Assembly: GCA_019694615.1 (NCBI GenBank) | Contig: JAIBBP010000154.1 | Span: forward strand, 1 to 50,843 | From: Microthrixaceae bacterium | GTDB lineage: Bacteria; Actinomycetota; Acidimicrobiia; Acidimicrobiales; Microtrichaceae | Length of the DNA stretch: 50,843 bases | Direction of reading: 5' to 3' | Shown here: piece by piece, positions 32,828-42,049 of the stretch | How the letters are laid out: every line of letters begins with the position of its first letter | Position numbering within the stretch: position 1 is the first letter of the stretch | Notes under the pieces: model-generated | The model's database searches: none | What the model was told of the DNA's origin: nothing | What the model saw: only the letters and a program-made list of their open reading frames with translations | Position numbers and translations under genes: made by a program

Positions 32828-34693
32828 TCAGGCGTCGCGGACAGTCGTTCGTTGCCCCTCGCGCCGACTCATCCGATAGCGCAGCACGACCAAACGCAGG
32901 CTGCCCATCGCGGCCTTCGCCAGCCAGAGCGGATTTGTGATCGTCTTCATCCGTCCGGGAATCGCGACAGGGCACTCCTCGATGTCGTATCCCGCCTCGT
33001 GAGCGGTTGCCAACAACTCGATGTCGAAACCGAACCCGGCCGCCCGGGTGAAGGGGAGCGCCGCTTCCAACACGTCGCGCCGGAATACCTTGAGTCCGAG
33101 GTGAGCGTCGCGTACCGGAACGCCCACCAGCGAGGTGACCAGCCGGGAGAACAGATCGGTTTGAAGGCGACGGAACCTCGACGACTCCACGGTGGACCGC
33201 TCGTGAACCTTCGAACCGGTCACCACGTCGGCTCCCGTCTGCGACAACATGTCGACGGCGCGCACGACGTTCTCCGCGGTCATGAGCACCGTCGGGTCGG
33301 CGTACACGACGATCTTCCCCTCAGTCTGAGCGAACGCGTACTTGAACCAGCGCGCCTGGCCGGCATTGTCGGCATAGTGCAGCACCCGAATCCGCTCGGA
33401 CCCGATGAGTGCGATCTCGTAGTTGGTCGCGTCGACCGCGTCAGTCAACACAACGATCTCGTAGTCGAGTGACGTCGAATCGAGCTCCCTGATGGCAGAC
33501 AGCAGCGTGGAGCGGATCAGCTCCGCCTGGCCGAACGCAGGAACGATGACCGACAAGTCACGGCCCCCCGCCGGAGGCGCTCCATCGCCACAGTGACCAG
33601 CGCTGACGAGGTGCTCCACGATGAGGTCCGACGGAGATGGGAAGTCGACGGACGAGGCCGATCGGTACCGCGACGGGTCGTCGAGGAAGCGATTGACGAC
33701 GTCGATGTCGTACATCGACATCACCACGTTGCCCCCGAGGCCCTCGGTTCGCTCTGTCGTGTTGCGATGCACGAGGCACGGGATGTTCAGGTAGGCGCAT
33801 TCTTCCTGAAGACCACCGCTGTCGGTCACCACGAAGTTGGCGCGACGTAGCAACGACACGAAGTCGAAGTACGGAAGCTTCTCGAGCCGGATGAGACGTT
33901 CACCGTCGAAGACGTGGGCGAGCCCGAGGGCCTCTACCTGAGCCGACGCCTGAGCATCGGTTATTACGAGGAGAGGAACGTCGACCGCGTGGGCAGCGAG
34001 CGAGCGAAGAATCGCCTCGAAACGCGCCGGCTGACGCAACAACTCGAAGCGGTGCAGCGAGACCAGGCCGAATCGGTCAGGCACCTCGACCCCGCCGATG
34101 ACAGCGGACTCGTCGATCGGCACCGACAGGACCGCGTCCAGCACCGTGTTAGCGACTGTGTCGACCTTGATGCCACCGACGCCACGAAGGTTCAGGAACT
34201 TGTCTATGCCCGGCGTGTAGTGCACGTGAGCGAGGCGTGCTGCGACCCGGCGGTCGAGCTCCTCGGGGAAGGGCTCGAGGATCTTGTTCGTTCGGAGTCC
34301 GGCCTCGATGTGCCCCACTGTGGTGCCAAGCCAGCGCCCGAGAACCGCTCCGACCACCGTCGTCATGGTGTCGCCGTGAACGAGCACTATCGGCGGACGA
34401 TCGTCGGCCCACAGCGCCTCATGCAGTTCTCGACGATGGGCCGTCGCGCGCCTTACGACCGTCAGGAGCCATGTCGGAACGTCGGCGGGACGCTCGAGGC
34501 TTCGCCCACCGACACCTTCGGCGAGGTGGAAATCGGGTTCGGGGAGATGCAACCTCGCCGTCGTGGCTGGCAACTCCTCCGCCTGTTGTCCGGTGCTCCA
34601 AAGCAGCGGACGGGTCCCCGCTGCGACCAACCGCTGATAGACGGGAGCGATCTTGATCAACTCCGCGGTGGTCCCGTAAACGAACGCGATCAT
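32828..34693 (-). CDS. UDP-GlcNAc 2-epimerase fused to a GT2 glycosyltransferase
   Basis: Product of 621 residues. Residues 1-360 match UDP-N-acetylglucosamine 2-epimerase (WecB): HGDTMT (106-111), GHIEAGLRT (127-135), FPEELDRR (142-149), SLHRFE (212-217), DSGGLQEE (291-298) and NTTERTEGL (311-319). Residues 379-621 are a DPM1/GtrB-like GT2: DLSVIVPAFGQ, VVYADPTVL, DAHLGLKVFRRD and FGFDIELLATAHEAGYD. It could make UDP-ManNAc and transfer a sugar from the same polypeptide. ATG 34693 overlaps the upstream stop (ATGA); the reading continuing upstream runs through the membrane-protein gene in another frame and is rejected. Confidence 0.88.
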   Translation of the reverse strand: MIAFVYGTTAELIKIAPVYQRLVAAGTRPLLWSTGQQAEELPATTARLHLPEPDFHLAEGVGGRSLERPADVPTWLLTVVRRATAHRRELHEALWADDRPPIVLVHGDTMTTVVGAVLGRWLGTTVGHIEAGLRTNKILEPFPEELDRRVAARLAHVHYTPGIDKFLNLRGVGGIKVDTVANTVLDAVLSVPIDESAVIGGVEVPDRFGLVSLHRFELLRQPARFEAILRSLAAHAVDVPLLVITDAQASAQVEALGLAHVFDGERLIRLEKLPYFDFVSLLRRANFVVTDSGGLQEECAYLNIPCLVHRNTTERTEGLGGNVVMSMYDIDVVNRFLDDPSRYRSASSVDFPSPSDLIVEHLVSAGHCGDGAPPAGGRDLSVIVPAFGQAELIRSTLLSAIRELDSTSLDYEIVVLTDAVDATNYEIALIGSERIRVLHYADNAGQARWFKYAFAQTEGKIVVYADPTVLMTAENVVRAVDMLSQTGADVVTGSKVHERSTVESSRFRRLQTDLFSRLVTSLVGVPVRDAHLGLKVFRRDVLEAALPFTRAAGFGFDIELLATAHEAGYDIEECPVAIPGRMKTITNPLWLAKAAMGSLRLVVLRYRMSRREGQRTTVRDA

Positions 34694-36273
34694 CCAGGCA
34701 GCCCCAACCCCTCGGCGACCCGGTCGAAGCCCGGGCAGAACGACTCGTCGTGGAACTGCTGGTAACCCAGCTCCATACCCACCACGATCTGGTTCTCGTA
34801 GTAGTCGGGCCAGGCCCCTGCCGTCCACGTCCTGATTGTTCGACAGCGCTCCTCCACCGGAGCGTGCGAGCTGTAGGCCACCAGAAGCTCCCGGTTCGGA
34901 ACCGTCTGGGCGTTGATGTCCTTCGACAACTCGGCGTTGATCAGGAACTGCAACGAGAGGAACAACGCGCCGATGCCGACGGCAACCGGGGCCAGCCGGT
35001 GCAGCCACTTCCAGTTCGGGATCGCCGAGAACATCAACACTGCCGCCACCGCGATAGCGGTCGCACCGACGGCGTAGAAGTTGTACACCTTGCCGATCTC
35101 GTTGACCTCGTCCTGCACTTTCCGGGTGAGCGACTGGATGAGGGTGGCGCCGAGCCAATAGGTGAGCGGACTGGCGACGACAGCGGCGAACGCGAGCCAG
35201 TCGCGAGGACCGCTGTCGGTCACGCGACGCGTACCGAACGCCCGGGCGAGGTACCACAGCAGCACGAGCAACACCACGATGACGAGCACGGGGTAGGTCC
35301 GCACCGGGAACGAGTGGTTGATCCAGGTGCGCGCCTTGGGCCACGCCGCTCCGGGCAGCGAGCTGACGACCGCCTTGCCGAACGTCGACATCGGCGAATT
35401 CTCAGCCGCTATCTGCGTGCCGGTGTAGTTCGCCGACGCCGGCGATACGAGGATCTGGATGATGATCGTCACGACTGCCGGAAGACCGACGATGACCGCA
35501 GCCCTTCCCAACGCGGGAACGTCCTTCCACGCCCGTCCGCGCCACAGCGACCACGCCACGATGGGCCCGGCCGCGACGACGGCCGACACGTTGATCTCGT
35601 AGTAAAGGACGGCGCAGAGCCCGATCGCTCCAGCGAAGACCGCCGAACGCCAGGTTGCACGGCGCAGGGCCACGCACACGATCGACAGGTACCAGAGCCC
35701 GAACGCGACCGACGCGAAACCGGACCCCGGGAAGGATGCAACCGGGTCGTTGGACCACGCCACGTGAAGCTGGAGTGACCCAAACAGCGCAACGGCCACG
35801 GCGATTCGGGCCCACCAGGTGTCGACCTCGACGTTGGCGAGTCGAAGGCCTTCTCTGACGAACCTCGCGCCGGCAACGGCGCACAGGACGTAGACCAGCA
35901 GCTTGCTGGCAGCGAACACCGTCGAGTACTTCACCCCGGCGCTGATGAGCAGCATCCAGATCAACGACGTCGTGCCGCCGACGAATTGGCCGAGGAAGTT
36001 GAAATGCCCGACCTTCGGTGCCGACGTCACCGCCCAGTGCCAGATGTCGAACGGGTTGAGTCCCGCCGCGTCGATCTGGGAGAACGGCATGACGAAGTCG
36101 TCCGCGACGATGGGGGTCGTGAGGATCGGCCCGAGCGCGACGCCGGAAGCGGCGACGAATCCGATCCACTTCACAGCAGTGATCCACCGATGTTCGCCGA
36201 TCACTTCTGGGACTTCGATGGCCGTTGCGTTTTCCGACTCCTCGACGATGTCGGACTCGGCAGTGGCGGACAC
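34690..36273 (-). CDS. Polytopic membrane protein, possible GT-C glycosyltransferase
   Basis: Product of 527 residues from GTG 36273, which has GGAGAAG 5 nt upstream. After about 40 acidic residues there are roughly eleven hydrophobic segments, with an early periplasmic ADDFVMPF (acidic pair after helix 1) and a soluble C-terminus of about 75 residues (HAPVEERCRTIRTW, FHDESFCPGFDR). The acidic pair in the first outside loop and the topology resemble lipid-linked-sugar GT-C transferases, but no catalytic motif is decisive. It shares an operon with the epimerase-GT2 fusion and may use the lipid-linked sugar made by its GT2 half. Confidence 0.7.
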   Translation of the reverse strand: MSATAESDIVEESENATAIEVPEVIGEHRWITAVKWIGFVAASGVALGPILTTPIVADDFVMPFSQIDAAGLNPFDIWHWAVTSAPKVGHFNFLGQFVGGTTSLIWMLLISAGVKYSTVFAASKLLVYVLCAVAGARFVREGLRLANVEVDTWWARIAVAVALFGSLQLHVAWSNDPVASFPGSGFASVAFGLWYLSIVCVALRRATWRSAVFAGAIGLCAVLYYEINVSAVVAAGPIVAWSLWRGRAWKDVPALGRAAVIVGLPAVVTIIIQILVSPASANYTGTQIAAENSPMSTFGKAVVSSLPGAAWPKARTWINHSFPVRTYPVLVIVVLLVLLWYLARAFGTRRVTDSGPRDWLAFAAVVASPLTYWLGATLIQSLTRKVQDEVNEIGKVYNFYAVGATAIAVAAVLMFSAIPNWKWLHRLAPVAVGIGALFLSLQFLINAELSKDINAQTVPNRELLVAYSSHAPVEERCRTIRTWTAGAWPDYYENQIVVGMELGYQQFHDESFCPGFDRVAEGLGLPG

Positions 36274-36390
36274 GTTGGCTTCTCCGGGCGAGTGGGGGTT
36301 CGTTGTGTCGACCCGACGGGCGCAACGGACGAGGGTGACCGACCGAGCGTAGTTCGCCGCCGACGAACCGCCGTGGCTCCCCCGGAGGGA

Positions 36391-36396
36391 TAGGGT
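36391..36396 (+). promoter_or_regulatory. TAGGGT -10 box for fcl
   Basis: TAGGGT lies 29 nt before ATG 36426; the short leader contains GAAGGGA as a likely ribosome site. A TACGCT box on the other strand at 36346-36351 could serve the divergent membrane-protein gene. Confidence 0.4.
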
Positions 36397-36425
36397 TTGG
36401 CGGTTCGCGACGAAGGGATTCGGAC

Positions 36426-37412
36426 ATGGCCGAGGACACCACATCGACACCGATTCCGCGGGATGCGCGCGTCTTCGTCGCCGGTCACCGCGGGCTCGTC
36501 GGCTCGGCGATCGTTCGCCGGCTCGCCGCTGACGGCTTCACCGACGTCCTCACCGCGACACGCGAACAACTCGACCTCCGCGACCAGGCGGCCGTCAACT
36601 ACTGGTTCCGCGCCAACCGCCCCGAGTACGTGTTCCTGGTCGCCGGAACTGTCGGCGGAATTCACGCCAACAACTCGAGGCCAGCCGAGTTCATCTACGA
36701 CAACCTGATGATCCATGCGACCGTGGTCGAGGCTGCGCATCAGTTCAACACCACCAAGCTCCTCTATCTCGGGTCGAGCTGCATCTACCCACGACTGGCA
36801 GACCAGCCGATGAGCGAGTCGGCGCTGCTGACCGGCGAGCTCGAGCCGACCAACGAGCCCTACGCCATCGCCAAGATCGCCGGAATCAAACTCTGCCAGG
36901 CATACCGCCGGCAGTTCGGCGACCGATTCATCTCGGCGATGCCAACGAACCTGTACGGCCCCGGCGACAACTTCGACCTCGAGTCGAGCCACGTCCTTCC
37001 CGCCATGATCCGCAAGTTCCACGAAGCGAAGCTCGCAGGTCGACCCACCGTCCCGATCTGGGGCAGCGGCACCCCACGCCGAGAGTTCCTCCACGTCGAC
37101 GATCTCGCCGATGCGTGCCTCTTCCTGATGGACACCTACGAGGGCGAGACGCACGTAAACGTCGGCACCGGCGTCGACCTTTCGATTCGTGAGCTCGCCG
37201 AGACGATCCGTGAGATCGTCTACCCCGCCGCTCAACTCGAGTTCGACCCGACCAAGCCTGACGGAGCCCCCCGCAAGTTGCTCGACGTCTCCAAGCTCTC
37301 GGGGTTGGGTTGGAAGGCCAGCACACAGCTCCGCGAAGGCATCGAGAGCACTTACAGCTGGTTCCTCGACCACTCCGCCGACGCCCGCGGCATCGGAGTG
37401 CCCGTCGGCTGA
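36426..37412 (+). CDS. fcl: GDP-L-fucose synthase
   Basis: Epimerase-reductase that turns GDP-4-keto-6-deoxymannose into GDP-L-fucose using NADPH. The 328-residue product has [10 protein letters not shown] (19-28), [11 protein letters not shown] (72-82), GSSCIYP (116-122), and catalytic Y146/K150 in [10 protein letters not shown], then [11 protein letters not shown] and [11 protein letters not shown], all standard for the family. The partner GDP-mannose 4,6-dehydratase is not in this window, so fucose synthesis depends on a gene elsewhere or the product feeds on another keto-sugar. Transcribed divergently from the GT-C-like gene. Confidence 0.93.
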   Translation: MAEDTTSTPIPRDARVFVAGHRGLVGSAIVRRLAADGFTDVLTATREQLDLRDQAAVNYWFRANRPEYVFLVAGTVGGIHANNSRPAEFIYDNLMIHATVVEAAHQFNTTKLLYLGSSCIYPRLADQPMSESALLTGELEPTNEPYAIAKIAGIKLCQAYRRQFGDRFISAMPTNLYGPGDNFDLESSHVLPAMIRKFHEAKLAGRPTVPIWGSGTPRREFLHVDDLADACLFLMDTYEGETHVNVGTGVDLSIRELAETIREIVYPAAQLEFDPTKPDGAPRKLLDVSKLSGLGWKASTQLREGIESTYSWFLDHSADARGIGVPVG

Positions 37413-37458
37413 GGGCTCGCTCGGCCGCGCCGTCGCCGGTCGTACCTGCCCGGCCGGA

Positions 37459-37464
37459 TAGGGT
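37459..37464 (+). promoter_or_regulatory. TAGGGT -10 box for the flippase gene
   Basis: Nine nt before GTG 37474, the same spacing as at the 91-residue coiled-coil gene. Confidence 0.5.
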
Positions 37465-37473
37465 CGACGAACG

Positions 37474-38736
37474 GTGACCAGCGAGACGACGACAGACACC
37501 GAGACGCCGAGCAGGCTGATGGGCAGAGCGACCGGCGTCGTGGTCGTCGGCACCGTCGCGCTCGCCAACGCCAGTAGCTACGGTTTCCAGGTCGTGACCG
37601 GGCGGTTTCTCAAGCCCGACGCCTACGGCCTGCTCGCCGGATTGATGACGGTCATCGCGATCGTCGGAGTGTCAGCCAGCTCATTGCAGACGGTCGCGGC
37701 GAAGGCGGTCTCGGCCGGCGAGGTCGAGGAAGGGCCTGCCGTCTTCGACGGGTTGTCCCGTTCGGCGGTGAAGGTCGGCGCTGGCGCGACCCTGGCGTTC
37801 CTGGTGCTGTCTCCGCTCCTGGCCGACTTCCTGAAGGTCGGCGTTCTGCCGGTCCTGTTCGTCGCAGCGTTCATTATCCCGTCACTGCTCGGCGCGATCG
37901 CTGTCGGTCGCCTACAGGGGCAAATGCGGTTCATCGCCATGTCGGTGCTGTCGATGTGCTTCGCATTGTCCAAGCTCGGAGTCGGCGTCGCGATGACCGC
38001 CGCCGGGTTCGGCGTGACGGCGCTCGTCGGAGGACTCGTCCTCGCATCGTCGGCGTGCACAGGTGTAGGGCTGTGGATCGCACGAAACGCCGGTGCGATC
38101 GCTGGCAGGGTCCTCGATCGCAGCACCGGACGGGTGTTCCTAGGAGTCACGCTGTTCTGGGTTCTTGTCAGCCTCGACATCCCGTTCGCCAGAGCGTTCT
38201 TCTCCGAGGGAATGGCCGGACAGTTCGCTGCCGCCGACGTGGTCGGCCGCGCCGTTCTGTGGCTTCCGTCCGTCATCACCCAGATCACCTTTCCTCAGGT
38301 GTCCCAGGCGGTGAGCAACATCGAGTCGACCGAGCCGCTGATGTTGAAGGCGTTCGCGATGTCATCGACGCTCGCCGCGGGAGGCGTTGTCGGGATCTGG
38401 CTCCTCGGCGAGCCGGTGTTCCGATACCTCTATGGCGACGAGTACCCCGACGCGCACAACTACGCGTGGAAGATCGCTCTCGCCACTGTGCCGTATGCAG
38501 TCGTGAACCTCCTCCTCCATCACAACTTCGCCCGCAACCACAACCGCTTCGTCGCCGTGCTCATCGTCGCGGCGATCGCCCAGGCATCAGCGCTCGCCTT
38601 CGGTCCGCATACACCGACGGCGTACGCAACAGTGCTCGGCGTCACCGCGAGCGCGACCGCGATCGCCCTCCTGCCCGCTGGAGGGTGGCGGTTCCTGCTC
38701 CAAACGCTGCGACCGTCGAGGAAGTCCGATGCGTGA
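37474..38736 (+). CDS. Wzx-like polysaccharide flippase (MOP superfamily)
   Basis: Product of 420 residues with about twelve hydrophobic helices. The start ATGVVVVGTVALANASSYGFQVVTGRFLKPDAYG has the helix-1 to loop pattern of lipid-linked oligosaccharide flippases, and GEPVFRYLYGDEYPDAHNYAW sits where MOP proteins have the late RYLYG-type loop. It probably turns lipid-linked units over the cytoplasmic membrane. No Wzy-like polymerase is certain in the window. The GT gene overlaps its last 8 bases. This is a second possible export route besides Wzm/Wzt. Confidence 0.8.
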   Translation: MTSETTTDTETPSRLMGRATGVVVVGTVALANASSYGFQVVTGRFLKPDAYGLLAGLMTVIAIVGVSASSLQTVAAKAVSAGEVEEGPAVFDGLSRSAVKVGAGATLAFLVLSPLLADFLKVGVLPVLFVAAFIIPSLLGAIAVGRLQGQMRFIAMSVLSMCFALSKLGVGVAMTAAGFGVTALVGGLVLASSACTGVGLWIARNAGAIAGRVLDRSTGRVFLGVTLFWVLVSLDIPFARAFFSEGMAGQFAAADVVGRAVLWLPSVITQITFPQVSQAVSNIESTEPLMLKAFAMSSTLAAGGVVGIWLLGEPVFRYLYGDEYPDAHNYAWKIALATVPYAVVNLLLHHNFARNHNRFVAVLIVAAIAQASALAFGPHTPTAYATVLGVTASATAIALLPAGGWRFLLQTLRPSRKSDA

Positions 38737-39880
38737 GCTCCCCGTGGCCGGCGGAACGTTCGTGATCGTGTCCAACGGGTTCGCCGACGGTCCTGCCGAA
38801 GCCCTCCGCCCTTTCCTGCTCGACAACGGCGCCCACTGCGTTGTCGACGTCTCACACCCTCTCGTTGCGGAAGGGCCAACCGGCCATCGGATCGTCGAGT
38901 ACCACGCAGACGGCCGCGAACTCCGACGAACGATCGACCCGAAGCTCCGACCGCCGCTGTCGTTCGGTCTCGACGCGTTCCTACCTCCACGGGTCGAGCG
39001 ATCGACGGGGTGGTTCGGTTTCAACTGCATCGCCACCGCCCGAGGCATCGCCGAGCGACGTCTCCGCCGGACCGAGCGGGTGGTGCACTGGAGCGTCGAC
39101 TTCGTCCCGCAGCGTTTCGGTCCCGGTCGGCTGACCCAGATCTACGAGGCGGTCGACAAGTTCTGCTGCAAGCGCGCTGACGCACGCGTCGACCTTTCCG
39201 GGGCTGCGCTCGAAGCACGCGACACCGAGTACTCCCTGACACCGGCGAACTCGGCACCTTCCAGCGTGGTACCCATGGGCTGCTGGCTCGACCGCACGCC
39301 GACCGTGGACCCAACGGCCGCATCGGCCAAACGAGTGGTGTTCCTCGGACACCTGGTCCCGCGCATGGGGGTCCTGACGCTGCTCGATGCTCTGGAGGTT
39401 CTCCGCCGCGACGACCCCGATGTCACCGCCGAGATCGTCGGCGGTGGACCGCTCCTCGACGACGTTCGTGCCAGGGCGGCGTTGTTCCCCGAAGGGGTCG
39501 TCACGGTGCGCGGTTTCGTCGAAGATCACCGAGAGGTCGAATCGATCCTCGCCGGTGGCACGGTGGCCGCAGCGCCCTACACCGACGACGCCGACTCCTT
39601 CACCCGCTGGGCGGACCCGGGGAAGCTCAAGGCGTACCTCGGGGCCGGTCTCCCCATCGTCATGACCTCGACGCCGCCGATCGCGCCGCAGCTCGAGGCG
39701 GCCGGATCCGCTCTGCTCGTCCAACCCGACGCGGGGTCGGTCGCCGCCGGGCTCGCCAAAGTGCTTCAGGACCCCTCACTGTGGTCGTCGATGCACACGG
39801 CATCGCTCGCCGAGGTCGCACAGTACGACTGGCCGGCAGTACTCACCGAGGCGCTCGCAAGCATGGGATTCGTTTTCTAG
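38729..39880 (+). CDS. GT4-like glycosyltransferase
   Basis: Product of 383 residues. The C-terminal half is recognisable: VVFLGHLVPRMGVLTLLDAL, EIVGGGPLLDDVRA, and GKLKAYLGAGLPIVMTS near the donor site. The usual E-x7-E reads DPGKLKAYLG, so the first glutamate is absent, as in several divergent GT4 groups. The N-terminal half has HWSVDFVPQRFG, found in lipid-linked sugar transferases of this type. It overlaps the flippase gene by 8 bp and is followed by the P3 hairpin. Confidence 0.8.
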   Translation: MRELPVAGGTFVIVSNGFADGPAEALRPFLLDNGAHCVVDVSHPLVAEGPTGHRIVEYHADGRELRRTIDPKLRPPLSFGLDAFLPPRVERSTGWFGFNCIATARGIAERRLRRTERVVHWSVDFVPQRFGPGRLTQIYEAVDKFCCKRADARVDLSGAALEARDTEYSLTPANSAPSSVVPMGCWLDRTPTVDPTAASAKRVVFLGHLVPRMGVLTLLDALEVLRRDDPDVTAEIVGGGPLLDDVRARAALFPEGVVTVRGFVEDHREVESILAGGTVAAAPYTDDADSFTRWADPGKLKAYLGAGLPIVMTSTPPIAPQLEAAGSALLVQPDAGSVAAGLAKVLQDPSLWSSMHTASLAEVAQYDWPAVLTEALASMGFVF

Positions 39881-39992
39881 CCGGACCACGCAGGTCGCAC
39901 CGATGCCTCCTCATCACCGCCCCGATGTTCGCCACCGCCCTGGCGGTCTGCATCCAGACCAATCCCTGGACCCAGCTCTAGACGGTGCCGTC

Positions 39993-40049
39993 CGAAACGT
40001 GGTGCGAGGCAATCGCTAGACCGCAGTCCTCGCATCACATTTCGGCAGG
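39993..40049. repeat. 57-nt imperfect palindrome (element P3, 57-nt class)
   Basis: An 18-position stem (39992-40009 with 40028-40045) has sixteen Watson-Crick pairs, one G-U and one C-A in plus-strand RNA. It is 47/57 identical to P5 without gaps, including the loop GCAATCGC and the ACCGCA after it. It lies in the 193-bp gap between convergent genes; the 112 bp before it show no other feature. Confidence 0.9.
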
Positions 40050-40073
40050 GCGAGAGCGAGCGACCGAGCGGCC

Positions 40074-41176
40074 CTACGACATTGTGTGGGTCCAGAGCCA
40101 GGAGAACGGCATCCAGATCGACCGGGTGTCGCCGCGGACGTAGAGCGCCGGTACCAGGAGCAACGCGCCCAACAGGATCGTGTTCCACTCCACCGCGAGG
40201 CGGCTGCGCCGCGCATCTGAGACGAGCGTGACGAGGAACGGCATGGCTGCGATCGCCGCGAACACGCGGGTGCCGTCGAGGGTCATGACCGACACTGCCG
40301 CGGGGACGCCGACGAGGCCGGCAAGGGCGAGAAGCCGGCGCTTCCCCCCGTCGACCGCCCTGATCAGCACGACGACCATGATCCACGCGCCGCCGTACCA
40401 CGCGACCACCGAGAGCGGCGCCGACTGCAGGAACGACTCGATCGAGAACCGTAGGTTGGCCCGGAACTCTCCGGAACGACCCTCGACATCGTGGGAGCGG
40501 AGCCACAGCGTGGCCCCGCCGAAGATGACGAGCGACGTCGCCAGCGCGGCGACGGCGCGGACCCCAACTCGTCCCACCGGCCGGCGATCGCGATGAGCAG
40601 CAACGCTACGGCGGCGGCGACGGCCTCGCTCGGGTTCGCCGACGCCATCACGGCGACGCCGGCAACCGCCCACACCGGATGCCGACCGATCGCCACGATC
40701 GCCGCGCCGAGGATCGTAAGCGTGTCGTACCAGCCAATGTTGTAGAGCACGATCGTCGGGAACGAGCTGACAGCGACCGTCAGCCGCACCGCCGTACGCC
40801 ACGATGGATCGAGGTCACGCGTGCCGAGACCGATGACGGCCGCGGAGGCAACGGCGATCGCCACGCCGAGCACGGCCCACTGCCCGAGCGACGAGATGCC
40901 GAGGACATGCGGCGGCCCGAGGTAGCCGAACGACTCGTAGATGAACGACGGCTTCGACGGGAACGTCCGCGACTCCTCAAGCCAGATCGCCTTGCCGTTG
41001 GAGAGGTACACGCCGGTGCGGGCGAGCACGGTCAGGACGAGACCGAGGCCGAGGAAGCGGCGACCGGCGAGCCACTCGCCGATCGCCGTCAGGTCGAGCG
41101 CGGCGATCGACCGGGGCGTCGACTGCGGGGGGCTCGGACGCGTTGGGGAGTCTGGTGCGTCGGCGGGGAGGGTCAC
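40074..41176 (-). pseudogene. Frameshifted polytopic membrane protein
   Basis: Two overlapping frames form one protein of about 367 residues. The 5' part (GTG 41176 to about 40566; FLGLGLVLTVLARTGVYL, NIGWYDTLTILGAAIVAIG) holds four or five helices and ends in IAGRWDELG; the 3' part continues from VRAVAALATSLVIFGG to the TAG at 40074 with five more helices. Adding one base to the C4 run at 40562-40565 restores one frame. The intact 3' half with normal composition suggests a sequencing error or a very recent mutation. The start overlaps the rmlD stop (GTGA). The topology suggests a GT-C-like or glycan-processing membrane protein. Confidence 0.75.
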
Positions 41177-42045
41177 GCTGTCGCCTGCAATGCAGTGACG
41201 ACCTCGCCGAGCGGTTCACGGAAGTCGCGCAGCTCGCCCAGCCCGCTCGCCCGAAGCGCGAAGTTGTCGAGCACCGAGTTGGCCGGTCGGGTCGCCATCG
41301 GAGGCGCATCCGCTGGCCTGCCGGCGAGATATGCCTCTGTCGAGATGGGCTGCACCTTGTCGGGCGAGTGTCCACCGGCTTCGAGGATCGCCTGAACGAA
41401 CTCGAACCAACTCACCGCGCCCTGGTTGGTGACGTGGTGCACACCGGGCACGCGGGCAACGCCGAGCTCGAGGACCTTGGCAGCAAGGTCGGAGGCGAAC
41501 GTTGGATGCCCGACCTGGTCGTCAACGAACGTCAAGCGGTCCTGCTCGCCCGCGAGACGCAGCACCGTCTTCACCATGTTGTTGCCGTGGGCGCTGCAGA
41601 CCCACGACGTGCGGGCGATCGTCCACGACGGGTCGATCTCGATCTCGCCACCCAACTTCGATCGACCGTACACCGACTGCGGCGACGGAGCGTCCCACTC
41701 GACGTACGGCCCGGCCTTCGTGCCGTCGAACACGTAGTCGGTCGACACGTAGACGACGTGGGCACCGACCCGGCGCGCTCCGTCGGCGATGAATCGAGTA
41801 GCCAGAGCGTTGACCGCGTACGCCGTCTCCGGATCGACTTCGCACCGGTCGACCGCGGTGAACGCGGCGCCGTGCAGGATGAGGTCGGGGTTCCACCCGG
41901 TGATGGCACCGAGAATCTGGTCGCGATCGGTGATATCGCAGGTGTCGATGTCGACGCCCAGCACATCGTGATGGGGCGAGTCGACAAGCAGTTGTTGCAG
42001 CTCGGTGCCCAGCTGACCGTTGCTCCCGGTGATGAGAATCTTCAT
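41173..42045 (-). CDS. rmlD: dTDP-4-dehydrorhamnose reductase
   Basis: Last step to dTDP-L-rhamnose, NAD(P)H-dependent. The 290-residue product begins MKILITGSNGQLGTELQQLL (glycine-rich cofactor site) and has catalytic Y-x3-K in SVYGRSKLGGE, with STDYVFDG and RTSWVCSAHGNNMV typical of RmlD. ATG 42045 is chosen because it restores the conserved N-terminus; the longer reading is out-of-frame antisense to rmlB. It starts 4 bp after the rmlB stop, in a run rmlB-rmlD-membrane protein. Confidence 0.93.
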   Translation of the reverse strand: MKILITGSNGQLGTELQQLLVDSPHHDVLGVDIDTCDITDRDQILGAITGWNPDLILHGAAFTAVDRCEVDPETAYAVNALATRFIADGARRVGAHVVYVSTDYVFDGTKAGPYVEWDAPSPQSVYGRSKLGGEIEIDPSWTIARTSWVCSAHGNNMVKTVLRLAGEQDRLTFVDDQVGHPTFASDLAAKVLELGVARVPGVHHVTNQGAVSWFEFVQAILEAGGHSPDKVQPISTEAYLAGRPADAPPMATRPANSVLDNFALRASGLGELRDFREPLGEVVTALQATA

Positions 42046-42049
42046 CGGC

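Noticed and set aside
34694-35344. N-terminal extension of the epimerase-GT2 fusion
   Set aside because: It overlaps the GT-C-like gene in another frame; the conserved epimerase starts at ATG 34693 with an ATGA overlap.
36274-36425. Extended N-terminus of the GT-C-like membrane protein
   Set aside because: The extension is Cys/Arg/Asn-rich and overlaps the fcl promoter region; GTG 36273 has a good ribosome site.
39881-39992. Possible small gene after the GT4-like gene
   Set aside because: The open frame there (39781-39981) mostly overlaps the GT gene and has no ribosome site or promoter box.
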